A stretch of 29,096 nucleotides of DNA from JAVVEZ01 sp032250895. GTDB taxonomy: Bacteria; Pseudomonadota; Gammaproteobacteria; Pseudomonadales; Pseudohongiellaceae. The DNA is taken from positions 1 to 29,096 of the forward strand of contig JAVVEZ010000043.1 of the NCBI GenBank assembly GCA_032250895.1, in the 5' to 3' direction. The stretch's first letter is position 1, and each line of letters starts with the position of its first letter. The position numbers and the translations under genes were made by a program. The notes beneath the pieces were generated by a model that saw only the letters and a program-made list of their open reading frames with translations, ran no database searches and was not told where the DNA came from. Below, one piece after another: positions 13,677 through 21,997 of this stretch.

Positions 13677-15998
13677 CTAGACCAGGGTATAACCCAACTC
13701 GGACAAGGGCACCTTCCTGACCCTGACGCCGGTCGCCGCATAGATCGCATTGGTTATCGCAGGCAGGGCAGGTGGCAATGAGGGCTCACCCGCGCCGGTC
13801 GGCGAAAATTCAGGTGGCTCCAGAAAGGCAACATCTATCTCTGGCGCCCTGATATGCCGCAGCAAGGGGTACTGATGGTAATTGGCTTGCTGCACGGTGC
13901 CATTCTCAAAAGTGATTTTCTGCCCGATGAGCTGACTCAGGCCATCGATGATGCCACCCTGCATCTGGTTTTCGGCAGCACTCAGGTTGTGAATGAAACC
14001 ATAGTCAGCCACGGCCCAGACCTTATGAACCGTCATTTCTTTGCTGGCATTGACACTGACATCCGCAACCTGGGCGACATAGCCGCTGTGCGAGAAATAA
14101 AACGCCAGGCCCAGTGCACGCCCGGCCGGCATTTCCTTGCCCCAGCCAGCCCTCTCGGCGACGGCCTTGATGACATTGGCAGCACGCCCGGTATGCATGG
14201 ATTGGCGCGCTTCCGGATTGACCACACGTGGCTCTCCCAGGGTCTCCAGCAGGAAGGCCAGGTGATCCTTGCCGGCGGCGACAGAGCACTCATGCAGGAA
14301 GCTCTGGAACGTGAAACCAAAGGCATTGGAGCTGGGCGCCCGCATCGGCCCGGTGGGTATCGCGGATTGCTGCAGGGTCTGGGTCAACTTGACATTGGCC
14401 AGTACATCCATCGGGAATACGTTGGGGTTCAGTTCGCCAGAGGTCATCGGTGCTTCACCATTACCGGTAAAGGTAATGAAGTGATCCTGCCATGCAGACA
14501 GACGGCCTTCTTTGTCGATGGCGGCCTTATAGGAATGGAAGCCGCCGGGACGGAAGAAATCGTGAGCCATGTCGTCTTCGCGGGTCCATTGCAATTTGAC
14601 CGGAGTACCTTCCAGCCTCCTGGCAATGGCCGCCACTTCCGACACATAGTCATTGGCCAGACGGCGGCCGAAGCCACCGCCGATACGGGTCTGGTTCAGG
14701 ACCACATTTTCGGCGGGCAGACCCAACAGGGCTGCCACTCCCGATTCGCCGCCCTGCGGCACCTGGCTTGGTGCCCACAGTTCAATGCGGCCGTCCTGAT
14801 ACAGCGCCGTGCAGTTTTGCGGTTCAAGCTGGGCGTGGGAGACGTAGGGATATTCATAAAAAGCCTCCACCACGGTACCGGCATCGGCCATGGCGGCAGC
14901 GACATCACCGCTGTTCCTGATTTCCATCGCGCCGTCCTGCTGCGCCAGAGCATAGGCCTGCTCCACGGATTTGGACCAGCTGGACTTGTCTGCCGTACTG
15001 TAATCCCACTCGACCTGAAGCTCACGCTTGGCCTTGAATGCGGCCCAGGTGGACCTGGCAACGATCGCCACGCCACCAAACATGCTGCCGTTGCCGGTGC
15101 TGAAAAACTGGGCCTGGGCAAAGGGTTCGATGATGAAGGCGTCAATGACGCCCGGCAGGGACTTGATGCGGGCTTCGTTGAAGGCCACGGCGGTACCACC
15201 CACTGCAGGACATTTGGTATAAGACGCGTAGACCATGCCCGGACGTACCTGGTCGATGCCGAACAACGGCTTGCCCTGTACGATATCCCGGTTGTCGACA
15301 CCGGTATAGCGTCCACCCAGCAACTTGAACCGGGCCGGGTCTTTCAATGTCAAGGTGGCGGCCTCGGGCACCGGCATGGTGGCAGCCAGCGCGGCAAACT
15401 CACCATAGCCCCACTCGCGGCCGGAAGCCGTATGCAGCACTTTCGTATCGGCCGTGCTGAGCTCGGCAAGCGGCAGCTTCAGCTGTTGCGCCGCAGCGGC
15501 CAGAATCATGGCCCGGGCAGTCGCACCGGCCTGCCTCATGGCCATCCAGTTCATCGGGGTGGACAGGGAGCCACCGGCGAACTGCGCGCCATATTTGCTG
15601 GCATCGATATCAGCCTGCACAACATCCACATCGGTCCACGCAGCATCCAGTTCTTCTGCAATGATCAAGGGCAGACCGGTCTTGATACCCTGGCCACATT
15701 CAGGATTTTTGGAAAAAATGTTGATGCGTCCGTTGGTCTGAATCTGCACATAGGGCGACAGGGTGGCATTTGCACCCGCCTGGGCTTTTGCCTGTTTGCT
15801 GCCGGTCAGCGCCAGGCCAAGCGCCAGGCCACCACCGGCGATACCGGAAATTTTGAAAAACTGGCGGCGGCTGACAGGAGGCAATTCCAACTCAGGTGTC
15901 CGGGTAATGTCCTGGAAGAAGGCCGGTAAATCCGAGATCGCACTATGGTCGGTAATATTGGGGTCGGTAATATTGGGGCCGGTAATATTGGTTTTCAT
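13677..15998 (-). CDS. iorB: Molybdopterin-binding large subunit, isoquinoline 1-oxidoreductase type (xanthine dehydrogenase family)
   Basis: This is the catalytic subunit of a two-subunit molybdenum hydroxylase; family members hydroxylate N-heterocycles or oxidise aldehydes. The product is 773 residues. The ATG at 15998 overlaps the stop of the small-subunit gene (ATGA), so translation is coupled; an open frame continues upstream to 16208 but only shadows that gene. After an odd N-terminus with NIT repeats comes a Tat signal (SRRQFFKISGIAGGGLALGL, about residues 43-62). Family blocks include GGSLSTPMNW, GGGFGRR and GPMRAPSSN. The catalytic glutamate is E738 in GAGEPSLPP near the C-terminus. 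The enzyme is probably periplasmic, receiving its small subunit by co-export. No cytochrome or chaperone gene is adjacent. The substrate is unknown, so the gene symbol reflects family only. Confidence 0.9.
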   Translation of the reverse strand: MKTNITGPNITDPNITDHSAISDLPAFFQDITRTPELELPPVSRRQFFKISGIAGGGLALGLALTGSKQAKAQAGANATLSPYVQIQTNGRINIFSKNPECGQGIKTGLPLIIAEELDAAWTDVDVVQADIDASKYGAQFAGGSLSTPMNWMAMRQAGATARAMILAAAAQQLKLPLAELSTADTKVLHTASGREWGYGEFAALAATMPVPEAATLTLKDPARFKLLGGRYTGVDNRDIVQGKPLFGIDQVRPGMVYASYTKCPAVGGTAVAFNEARIKSLPGVIDAFIIEPFAQAQFFSTGNGSMFGGVAIVARSTWAAFKAKRELQVEWDYSTADKSSWSKSVEQAYALAQQDGAMEIRNSGDVAAAMADAGTVVEAFYEYPYVSHAQLEPQNCTALYQDGRIELWAPSQVPQGGESGVAALLGLPAENVVLNQTRIGGGFGRRLANDYVSEVAAIARRLEGTPVKLQWTREDDMAHDFFRPGGFHSYKAAIDKEGRLSAWQDHFITFTGNGEAPMTSGELNPNVFPMDVLANVKLTQTLQQSAIPTGPMRAPSSNAFGFTFQSFLHECSVAAGKDHLAFLLETLGEPRVVNPEARQSMHTGRAANVIKAVAERAGWGKEMPAGRALGLAFYFSHSGYVAQVADVSVNASKEMTVHKVWAVADYGFIHNLSAAENQMQGGIIDGLSQLIGQKITFENGTVQQANYHQYPLLRHIRAPEIDVAFLEPPEFSPTGAGEPSLPPALPAITNAIYAATGVRVRKVPLSELGYTLV
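15947..15991. repeat. Three tandem 15-base repeats inside the large-subunit gene
   Basis: Copies at 15947-15961 and 15962-15976 are identical (GGTCGGTAATATTGG); the third, at 15977-15991, differs by one base. Each encodes five residues, giving NITGP-NITDP-NITD at the extreme N-terminus. Copy-number change would stay in frame. Confidence 0.95.
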
Positions 15999-16501
15999 GC
16001 TTGCTCTCCCTGTTCGGCGGCATTGTAAAAGGCGGTCGACCTGATCGTGGACGCAGCCGTCTTGATGGCCTGTTTGATGCGGGTGTAGGTTGCACAGCGA
16101 CAGATATTGCCGGACATCGCGGCATGAATCTGATCGTCGCTGGGATCCGGAATATTGTTGAGCAGGGCGGTGGCGCTCATGATCTGCCCGGCCTGGCAAT
16201 AGCCACACTGCGGCACATCGAGATCGATCCAGGCCTGTTGTACAGGGGTCAATGTTCCATCCTCTGCGGCCAGGCCCTCGATAGTGGTAATTTTTTCATT
16301 CGTCAGGTTGCCGACCGGCACCTGGCAGGCGCGCACGGGGGCGCCATTCATATGGACGGTGCAGGCTCCGCACTGGGCAATACCACAGCCATATTTGGTG
16401 CCCACCAGACCGAGTTCGTCACGCAAGACCCAAAGCAGGGGGGTTGATGGGTCGATCTCGCCAATGTCCATTGTCTGACCGTTTACATTAAGAGTTGCCA
16501 T
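15995..16501 (-). CDS. iorA: [2Fe-2S] small subunit, isoquinoline 1-oxidoreductase type
   Basis: This 168-residue iron-sulfur subunit passes electrons from the molybdenum subunit. The plant-ferredoxin-type cluster is bound by C39, C44, C47 and C59 (YGCGIAQCGAC and VRAC). The second, helical-domain cluster is bound by C99, C102, C134 and C136 (CGYC and CRC). The length is normal for the family. The ATG at 16501 has an AAGGGA site 7 bases upstream and starts the conserved MATLNVNGQT; the longer open frame adds an unlikely N-terminus. It has no signal of its own, so it would travel through the Tat system bound to the large subunit. Its stop overlaps the large-subunit start by 4 bases. It is divergent from the LarA-type gene across 188 bases. 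Confidence 0.93.
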   Translation of the reverse strand: MATLNVNGQTMDIGEIDPSTPLLWVLRDELGLVGTKYGCGIAQCGACTVHMNGAPVRACQVPVGNLTNEKITTIEGLAAEDGTLTPVQQAWIDLDVPQCGYCQAGQIMSATALLNNIPDPSDDQIHAAMSGNICRCATYTRIKQAIKTAASTIRSTAFYNAAEQGEQA

Positions 16502-16689
16502 AACAATTCCCTTGACTTGTGAAGTGTTAATAAAAAATGGATGGAAAGGGATACAAAGTAAACCACTCCTTGCCAAGAATCAAGCTTTAGTCAATGCCCC
16601 CATCAAGCCATGTTCTGCGATCTGCGGGCTTTCCTTTTGCCGGCATTATTGATTCAATCCTTCCCTTCATTGACCGGAGCAGTTGGCAA

Positions 16690-17952
16690 ATGTTTGCAGA
16701 GCTTCCCTACGGGAAAAACAAAATCAGCGTGGCCATTCCGGCCCGGCAGGTAGAACAGATTCGCCCCGGTTTCGTGGCCGGTCTCGTTGACGAGGAGGCC
16801 GGCTTCCAGGCAGCGGCACGAAACCCGATAGGCGCCGCGCCATTACGGGAACTCATCAGTCCCCGGGATCGGGTCGCCATCGTCATCCCTGACATTACCC
16901 GGGCATTGCCCTCGGAACGGCTGCTGACCTGGTTGTTCCAGGCGCTGCAGGACATTCCCAGGGAAAACTTCACCATCATCATCGGCACCGGCACCCACCG
17001 CCCCAACACGCCGGATGAAATCATCAGCATGGTGGGCGCCCGGATCGCCAGCCAATACCACGTCATCAACCACAGTGCCTTCGATCCGGAGACCCTGACG
17101 CCGATCGGCACCCGGGAGCAGGGTCTGCCGATTCTGATGAACAGCACCTTTGTGAAGGCCGACAAGCGCATCATCATGGGCTTTATCGAGCCCCATTTCA
17201 TGGCCGGCTTTTCCGGCGGCTACAAGGCCATCTTCCCCGGCATTGCCGATCTTGCTTCCATCATGCATTACCATCGGGCAGCGGTGATCGGCGACCCCCT
17301 GAGCACCTGGGGCAATCTCAATCATAATCCCACCCAGGATCAGGTGCGCCGCAATGGCTCGCAGATCAGGGTTGATTTCTGCATCAACGTCACGCTCAAC
17401 AATCTCGGGCAGATCACGGCCTATTTTTGCGGTGACGTGATTGCCGCCCACGATCAGGGCTGCGCCTTTGCCAAGGCCACCGCAATGGTCAAAAGCGACA
17501 GGGAATACCCCATTGTCATTACCAGCAATGCCGGCTATCCCCTGGATCAGAATCTCTACCAGGCCGTCAAGGGCATGTCCGCTGCCGCCCAGATCGTGGC
17601 GCCGGGTGGCGTGATCATCATTGCAGCACGCTGCAATGACGGCTTTCCGGAACACGGCAATTTCCGCAGGCTGCTGCTGGAATATGACTCACCCCAGGCC
17701 TTTCTGAAGGCCTTGAACGCACCGGGATTTCAAGTACAGGACCAGTGGCAGAATCAATTGCTGGCGCTGATCCAGCTCCGGGCCAGGGTCGCTGTTTTCT
17801 GTGAACTCGATCCCGATGAGCTGCGCAAAGTGCATCTGGAACCCATTACCGACCTGAATGCCTTCGTTGCCAATGAAATTTCCCGTCTGGGCGACGATGC
17901 CTGTGTGGCCGTGCTGCCTGAAGGACCGATGACGATCCCCTATCTCGATTGA
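16690..17952 (+). CDS. larA: LarA-type nickel-pincer racemase/epimerase (lactate racemase family)
   Basis: This 420-residue cytoplasmic enzyme belongs to the lactate racemase (LarA, DUF2088) family, which uses a nickel pincer nucleotide to move hydride at a 2-hydroxyacid carbon. With the ATG at 16690 (GGAG about 10 bases upstream) the catalytic residues fall at H103, H169, K179 and H195. These have exactly the spacing of Lactiplantibacillus plantarum LarA H108, H174, K184 and H200: the pincer lysine is in GGYKAIFPG and the metal histidine in SIMHYH. An earlier in-frame ATG at 16594 would add 32 unconserved residues. The cofactor-synthesis genes larB, larC and larE are not in this window. The family contains racemases for several hydroxyacids, so lactate is not certain. 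Its 3' end overlaps tag by 13 bases, convergently. Confidence 0.88.
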   Translation: MFAELPYGKNKISVAIPARQVEQIRPGFVAGLVDEEAGFQAAARNPIGAAPLRELISPRDRVAIVIPDITRALPSERLLTWLFQALQDIPRENFTIIIGTGTHRPNTPDEIISMVGARIASQYHVINHSAFDPETLTPIGTREQGLPILMNSTFVKADKRIIMGFIEPHFMAGFSGGYKAIFPGIADLASIMHYHRAAVIGDPLSTWGNLNHNPTQDQVRRNGSQIRVDFCINVTLNNLGQITAYFCGDVIAAHDQGCAFAKATAMVKSDREYPIVITSNAGYPLDQNLYQAVKGMSAAAQIVAPGGVIIIAARCNDGFPEHGNFRRLLLEYDSPQAFLKALNAPGFQVQDQWQNQLLALIQLRARVAVFCELDPDELRKVHLEPITDLNAFVANEISRLGDDACVAVLPEGPMTIPYLD

Positions 17953-18521
17953 AGTGAGCTGACTTCCCGGTGTCGAAAGCAGTCGGTGGTGTGGTCATTG
18001 ACCATGCCGGTGGCCTGCATCATGGCATAGACGATGGTGGGTCCGACAAAATTGAAGCCGCGCTTTTTCAGATCTTTGGACAGCGTCTGTGCCAGCGCGG
18101 TTTTTGCAGGAATCTGAGCCGGGGATTGCCAGTGATTCTGTATCGGCCTGTTATCCACAAAGCCCCAGAAGTAAGCATCGAAACTGCCAAATTCGCGCCT
18201 TACTTCAACAAAGGCGCGGGCATTTTGTACGGCCGAGTGAATTTTGAGCCGGTTACGAATGATCCCGGCATTGCTCATCAAGGCCGCAATTCTGGCCTCG
18301 TCATAGTCTGCGACCAGCCTGTAATCAAAATCGTCGAAGGCCTGCCGGAAGGCTTCGCGTTTGCGCAGTATGGTCAGCCAGCTCAGGCCGGCCTGGGCAC
18401 CCTCCAGAATCAGGAATTCGAACAGTTTTTGGTCATCGTGCAGTGGCACGCCCCATTCCTGATCATGGTAGCGCTGATACAGGGGATCATCCCCCGGCCA
18501 GACGCAGCGTTGCCGCGACAT
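17940..18521 (-). CDS. tag: DNA-3-methyladenine glycosylase I
   Basis: This 193-residue base-excision repair enzyme removes 3-methyladenine from alkylated DNA. The N-terminus MSRQRCVWPGDDPLYQRYHDQEWG is characteristic of the Tag family; the zinc-binding residues are C6, H19, H177 and C181 (NDHTTDC). Catalytic-region residues are in EGAQAGLSW (E40). Length is close to the E. coli protein. The ATG overlaps the multicopper-oxidase stop by one base (TGATG), so tag is probably translated by reinitiation from that mRNA, an unusual partner for a repair gene. Its 3' end overlaps the LarA-type gene on the opposite strand. Confidence 0.95.
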   Translation of the reverse strand: MSRQRCVWPGDDPLYQRYHDQEWGVPLHDDQKLFEFLILEGAQAGLSWLTILRKREAFRQAFDDFDYRLVADYDEARIAALMSNAGIIRNRLKIHSAVQNARAFVEVRREFGSFDAYFWGFVDNRPIQNHWQSPAQIPAKTALAQTLSKDLKKRGFNFVGPTIVYAMMQATGMVNDHTTDCFRHREVSSLQSR

Positions 18522-19975
18522 CAGGGCCCGACCCGCAGCAAGCCCATCATGCCCAATTCGGCGTGATCCAGAATGTGGCAGTGGAACATCCAGGTACCGG
18601 GCCGCTCATCGAATTTTACCGCCAGCCTGATTTCCGACTTGAAGGGCACATCGACGGTATCCTTCCACTCCGGCACCAGACTGTCATCGAGAACCTGGAA
18701 AAAATACCCATGCAGATGGAAGGGATGGGAAAAATCCGTGTCGTTGGTGACATGCCAGATATGGGTCTGACCCACCCGGGCCTCTATATTGATGTGATTG
18801 TGATGCCTGCCATCCATCCCATTGATACCCATCACTACATTGTCGTCCCGATCATAACCTATCGTGAGGTCGATTTCTTCCTCCCGGGCGCCCTCGGTGT
18901 TGATGGGCTCGATGGTGCGCAGGAATTCAGGAATCACCGCGGGTGCCACCGGACTGGCGGCAACCGTTTCAATTGCCATCATCTTCTTCGCGAAACGGTT
19001 GAAGGTACTGCCGTAACCTCTTTCGGTGGGGTACCACTGCAGGTAGGACAGGGTGCCGGGTTCATCCGGCGGCGTGAACACGAGGTCTGTTCGTTCCCCG
19101 GGCACGAGGATTATCTGCCGCACGCTCTCGGAATGTTCGGCCAGGCCATTGTCACCGCCGAGACGCAGCAGGCTCTGACCCCGATAACGGATCGTATAGT
19201 AGCGGGTTCTGGCGGCATTGATGATACGCCAGCGTTGTTGCTTGCCCTGCCGGACCTTCAACCTTGGCATCACCTTCCCGTTCACCAGCAATACCTCACC
19301 TTCGCGGCCGAACAGATCACTGAAAGCGCCTCCCGCGTCTGTCGGGTAAAACTGACCGTTTTCATCCAGGCTCATATCGGAAAGCAGCAGCACCAGTTCA
19401 TCGCCAAAAACCTCCGGGTCGGCCGGATCTTCAACCACCAGCGGGCCATAAAGACCCCAGCCAACCTGTGCGGCCGAATTGATATGGGGGTGGTACCAGA
19501 AGGTTCCCGCGTCTGTGAGCACGAAGTCGTAGGTGAACTCCTCGCCTGAGGCTATCGGGTCCTGGGTGACCCCGGGAACCCCGTCCATGTCGTTGCCGAT
19601 CCGCAGACCATGCCAGTGGATGCTGGTGGCTTCGGGAAGTGAATTTTTGAAATGGACGATCAGGCGATCGCCTATCCTGCCCCTGATCAGGGGCCCGGGC
19701 AGGGAACCTCCATAGGACCACACCGGAGTCATATGCCCCGGGATGATCTCCATGTCCGTGACCCGGGCTTCCAGCTCTATCTCGATAATGGCCGGATCGG
19801 GATTCAGATCCTCTGGAATATCCAGCTGCAGATCCGCATCCCAGCCTTCGGGCTGGCCGACATCCAGGGCACTGAGAGGTGCCGGTCCGGCACCACCCGG
19901 GCCTGCCGATGAACACGCCGCGAGCAGCAGGCAGAGACTGAAAATCCCGCAAAGGTATTTGGGAAAGCTCTGCAT
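18521..19975 (-). CDS. Lipoprotein multicopper oxidase (laccase-like)
   Basis: This 484-residue protein has all four copper-site motifs: HWHG (120-123), HPH in FWYHPH (162-164), HPFHLHG (417-423) and HCHILDHAELGM (465-476). C466 and axial M476 complete the type 1 copper. A lipobox LLAAC puts the lipidated cysteine at C21, so it is anchored to a membrane facing the periplasm. Three-cupredoxin oxidases of this kind oxidise Cu(I), Mn(II) or phenols with O2. No Met-rich insert typical of CueO is obvious. The ATG at 19975 is chosen because the open frame upstream (MPKGSLNN onward) only translates a palindromic repeat. Ribosome site is weak, and that repeat lies 10 bases before the start. tag follows with TGATG overlap; sodB is upstream on the same strand. 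Confidence 0.92.
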   Translation of the reverse strand: MQSFPKYLCGIFSLCLLLAACSSAGPGGAGPAPLSALDVGQPEGWDADLQLDIPEDLNPDPAIIEIELEARVTDMEIIPGHMTPVWSYGGSLPGPLIRGRIGDRLIVHFKNSLPEATSIHWHGLRIGNDMDGVPGVTQDPIASGEEFTYDFVLTDAGTFWYHPHINSAAQVGWGLYGPLVVEDPADPEVFGDELVLLLSDMSLDENGQFYPTDAGGAFSDLFGREGEVLLVNGKVMPRLKVRQGKQQRWRIINAARTRYYTIRYRGQSLLRLGGDNGLAEHSESVRQIILVPGERTDLVFTPPDEPGTLSYLQWYPTERGYGSTFNRFAKKMMAIETVAASPVAPAVIPEFLRTIEPINTEGAREEEIDLTIGYDRDDNVVMGINGMDGRHHNHINIEARVGQTHIWHVTNDTDFSHPFHLHGYFFQVLDDSLVPEWKDTVDVPFKSEIRLAVKFDERPGTWMFHCHILDHAELGMMGLLRVGP

Positions 19976-19985
19976 GAGCCCACTA

Positions 19986-20056
19986 CCGTCATCCCGGCGA
20001 AGACCGGAGTCCAGTGAAATCAATGATCCGGATCCCGGCCTTCGCCGGGATGACGG
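19986..20056. repeat. Palindromic dispersed-type (REP-like) repeat
   Basis: Two 27-base arms, 19986-20012 and 20030-20056, are reverse complements with about three mismatches (CCGTCATCCCGGCGAAG / CTTCGCCGGGATGACGG) around a 17-base centre. This is the widespread proteobacterial repeat that miscalled genes translate as SSRRRPGS...LRRDDG. It lies in the leader of the multicopper oxidase gene, not in a coding region. Confidence 0.85.
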
Positions 20057-20104
20057 GTTATTCAGGCTTCCCTTGGGCATATTCGGAGCACCATCAAAAG
20101 CAAA

Positions 20105-20133
20105 ATTTAGATGTATAAAAAATACATTGTTAA
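20105..20133 (-). promoter_or_regulatory. Possible promoter with palindromic spacer upstream of the multicopper oxidase
   Basis: On the minus strand TTAACA (20133-20128) is followed by a 17-base spacer that is itself a perfect inverted repeat, ATGTAT-AAAAA-ATACAT (20111-20127), and then by a poor -10, CTAAAT (20110-20105). A dyad filling the spacer is how MerR-family metal sensors bind. The AT-rich setting makes a chance match possible. Confidence 0.35.
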
Positions 20134-20179
20134 GCCGGAAAAAGCGATCCGAAATCCCGTTTTATTGATTCAGGGCAAG

Positions 20180-20761
20180 TCAGGAAAGATTGCTGGCCGC
20201 AAAGTCCCAGTTGACGAGGCTCCAGAACGCATCCATGTATTTGGGACGCAGGTTGCGGTAATCAATGTAATAGGCATGCTCCCAGACATCGACGGTGAGC
20301 AGCGGAACCACTCCGACCTCGGTCAGAGGCGTGGCGGCGTTGGAGGTATTGACGATGGCAAGCTCGCCCCCGGCATTTTTCACCAGCCAGGTCCAGCCTG
20401 AACCAAAATTGTTGACGGCGCTGTCGGTAAATTTTGTCTTGAACGCCGCAAAGGATCCAAAACTCCCGTTGATGGCCTCGGCCAGGGCGCCCTGCGGCTC
20501 GCCACCACCATTGGGGCTCAGGCAGTGCCAGTAAAAGCTGTGATTCCAGACTTGCGCGGCATTGTTGAAAACCCCGCCGGTGGCGCTTTTGACGATGTCT
20601 TCCAGAGACTGCTGCGCAGCCGGAGTACCCTCGATCAAGCCATTCAGCTTGACCACATAAGTATTGTGGTGCTTGCCATAGTGGTATGCCAGGGTTTCTT
20701 TGGAAATATGGGGCTCCAGGGCATCCTGGGCATAGGGTAAAGCTGGCAGTTCAATAGCCAT
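20180..20761 (-). CDS. sodB: Iron superoxide dismutase
   Basis: This 193-residue cytoplasmic enzyme converts superoxide to oxygen and hydrogen peroxide. It is very similar throughout to E. coli SodB. Metal ligands are H27, H74, D158 and H162 (NHSFYWHC and DVWEH). Q70 in FNNAAQ is the glutamine typical of the iron type. The ATG at 20761 begins MAIELPALPY and has GGAG 10 bases upstream; the longer frame adds unrelated residues. It stands alone between ftsX (206 bases upstream) and the multicopper oxidase (204 bases downstream), and I see no convincing promoter or terminator in either gap. In many gammaproteobacteria rpoH follows ftsX; here sodB does. Confidence 0.97.
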   Translation of the reverse strand: MAIELPALPYAQDALEPHISKETLAYHYGKHHNTYVVKLNGLIEGTPAAQQSLEDIVKSATGGVFNNAAQVWNHSFYWHCLSPNGGGEPQGALAEAINGSFGSFAAFKTKFTDSAVNNFGSGWTWLVKNAGGELAIVNTSNAATPLTEVGVVPLLTVDVWEHAYYIDYRNLRPKYMDAFWSLVNWDFAASNLS

Positions 20762-20967
20762 AACGAAACGACTCCATGAAGTAAAAATTGTCGAATGAAA
20801 ATGAATGTTACAAAGACCTGAGAGAATCCAGATTTCACCTGACATGTGCCGGGTTTCGAAAGAAAGGCTCAGGCTGTTGGCTGACCTTGCACGCCAGTAC
20901 GGCGGTGGACTTATCCTGGCGGCTGTGATGCGTCAGCAACAGAGTTCCATTGTACCGGAAAATTGTC

Positions 20968-21996
20968 TTACGTGGGTTCTATGGCCCTGAGATGACGCAA
21001 TACTGAAATCCCGGCCCCGGCCCAGCCCAGCAGGCCGCTGCCAGCCAGAATCACCAATACACCGGAAATACCGGTACCCTGCAGCACCACCTTGCTGCCA
21101 TAGAGCCCGGCCAGCCCGGAGACGGGGCCCTGCAGCAAGACCAGGCTCGCCAGGAGTAAAAGACAGGCGACCAGCCCGCCGCCGACGCCATACCAGAGCC
21201 CGGTATACAAAAAGGGCCGTGCGACATAGGCGTCACTGCCGCCCACCAGCTTGATGACCACAATCTCGGCACGCCGATTCTCTATGGTCAAGCGCACCGT
21301 ATTGCCCACCACCAGAATCACACCCGTGCAGAACAGGATGGTCAAGCCCAGGGTCAAACGCCGGGCAAGATCGATGAGCATGTAGAGCCGCTGTAGCCAT
21401 TGCCGGTCCAGCTGGACCGCATCCACCTCCGGCAAGGCCTGCAATCGGGCCTGCAGACGAGCCAGGCGCTCCTGGGTGCCAGCCCCCCCGTCCAGACTTG
21501 TCGGCGTCACCACCAGAACCGCCGGCAAGGGATTCTCGTCGAGGCCGGACAAGGCCTCGCCAAAACCCGATACGGTCTGGAATTCTTCCAGCGCGGCAGC
21601 GGCGGAAATGATGTCCACCTGACGGATATCATCCTGTTGCAGCAGACGCTCACGAAGTTCCATGAGCCGGGCATCCGCCAAGCCCATATTCATAAACAGC
21701 GAAATCCGGGCGGCCTGATCCACATTGCTGCCAAACTGTTGCAGGTTTTGCAAGACCAGATACAGACCTGTCGGCAAGGCCAGGGCTATGCCCAGTACCA
21801 CCCAGGTCATGATACTGGCCATGGGGTCCAGCAACAGGCGCTGCAAACTGTCAACCGCAACCCCCTGATGCTGCTCGAAGCCCCTGATGAAATGCCAGCC
21901 CTGGTCGTCACGGCTTGTTGGCTGGACCGGCCGCGCTGGCGCTTTGGCCGGAGTCTTGCCGGGCCTGGATTCGCGGCTTGCCTGCAATCTGGGCAT
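20968..21996 (-). CDS. ftsX: Cell division protein FtsX
   Basis: This 342-residue inner-membrane protein pairs with the FtsE ATPase to control septal peptidoglycan hydrolases. It has a basic, proline-rich cytoplasmic N-terminus of about 58 residues, a first membrane segment at about 59-82, a periplasmic domain to about 210, then three membrane segments ending in LLGWAGAGISVLRHLRAIEP, the standard four-segment FtsX layout. The ATG at 21996 begins one base after the ftsE TAG. A TTG 18 bases earlier would overlap ftsE and is less likely. Confidence 0.95.
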   Translation of the reverse strand: MPRLQASRESRPGKTPAKAPARPVQPTSRDDQGWHFIRGFEQHQGVAVDSLQRLLLDPMASIMTWVVLGIALALPTGLYLVLQNLQQFGSNVDQAARISLFMNMGLADARLMELRERLLQQDDIRQVDIISAAAALEEFQTVSGFGEALSGLDENPLPAVLVVTPTSLDGGAGTQERLARLQARLQALPEVDAVQLDRQWLQRLYMLIDLARRLTLGLTILFCTGVILVVGNTVRLTIENRRAEIVVIKLVGGSDAYVARPFLYTGLWYGVGGGLVACLLLLASLVLLQGPVSGLAGLYGSKVVLQGTGISGVLVILAGSGLLGWAGAGISVLRHLRAIEPT

Positions 21997-21997
21997 G

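Noticed and set aside
13854..15929. Long plus-strand frame (691 codons) opposite the molybdopterin subunit
   Set aside because: The minus strand carries clear family motifs and a coupled start; the plus-strand translation shows no domain.
15999..16208. N-terminal extension of the molybdopterin large subunit
   Set aside because: This part translates the small-subunit gene out of frame; the ATGA overlap start at 15998 is standard for the pair.
19976..20080. N-terminal extension of the multicopper oxidase
   Set aside because: It reads through the palindromic repeat (SSRRRPGS...LRRDDG), a known source of false starts, and would bury the lipobox signal.
20793..20812. Possible Fur box upstream of sodB
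   Set aside because: The AT-rich GAATGAAAATGAATG stretch matches the Fur consensus only loosely and has no good dyad symmetry.
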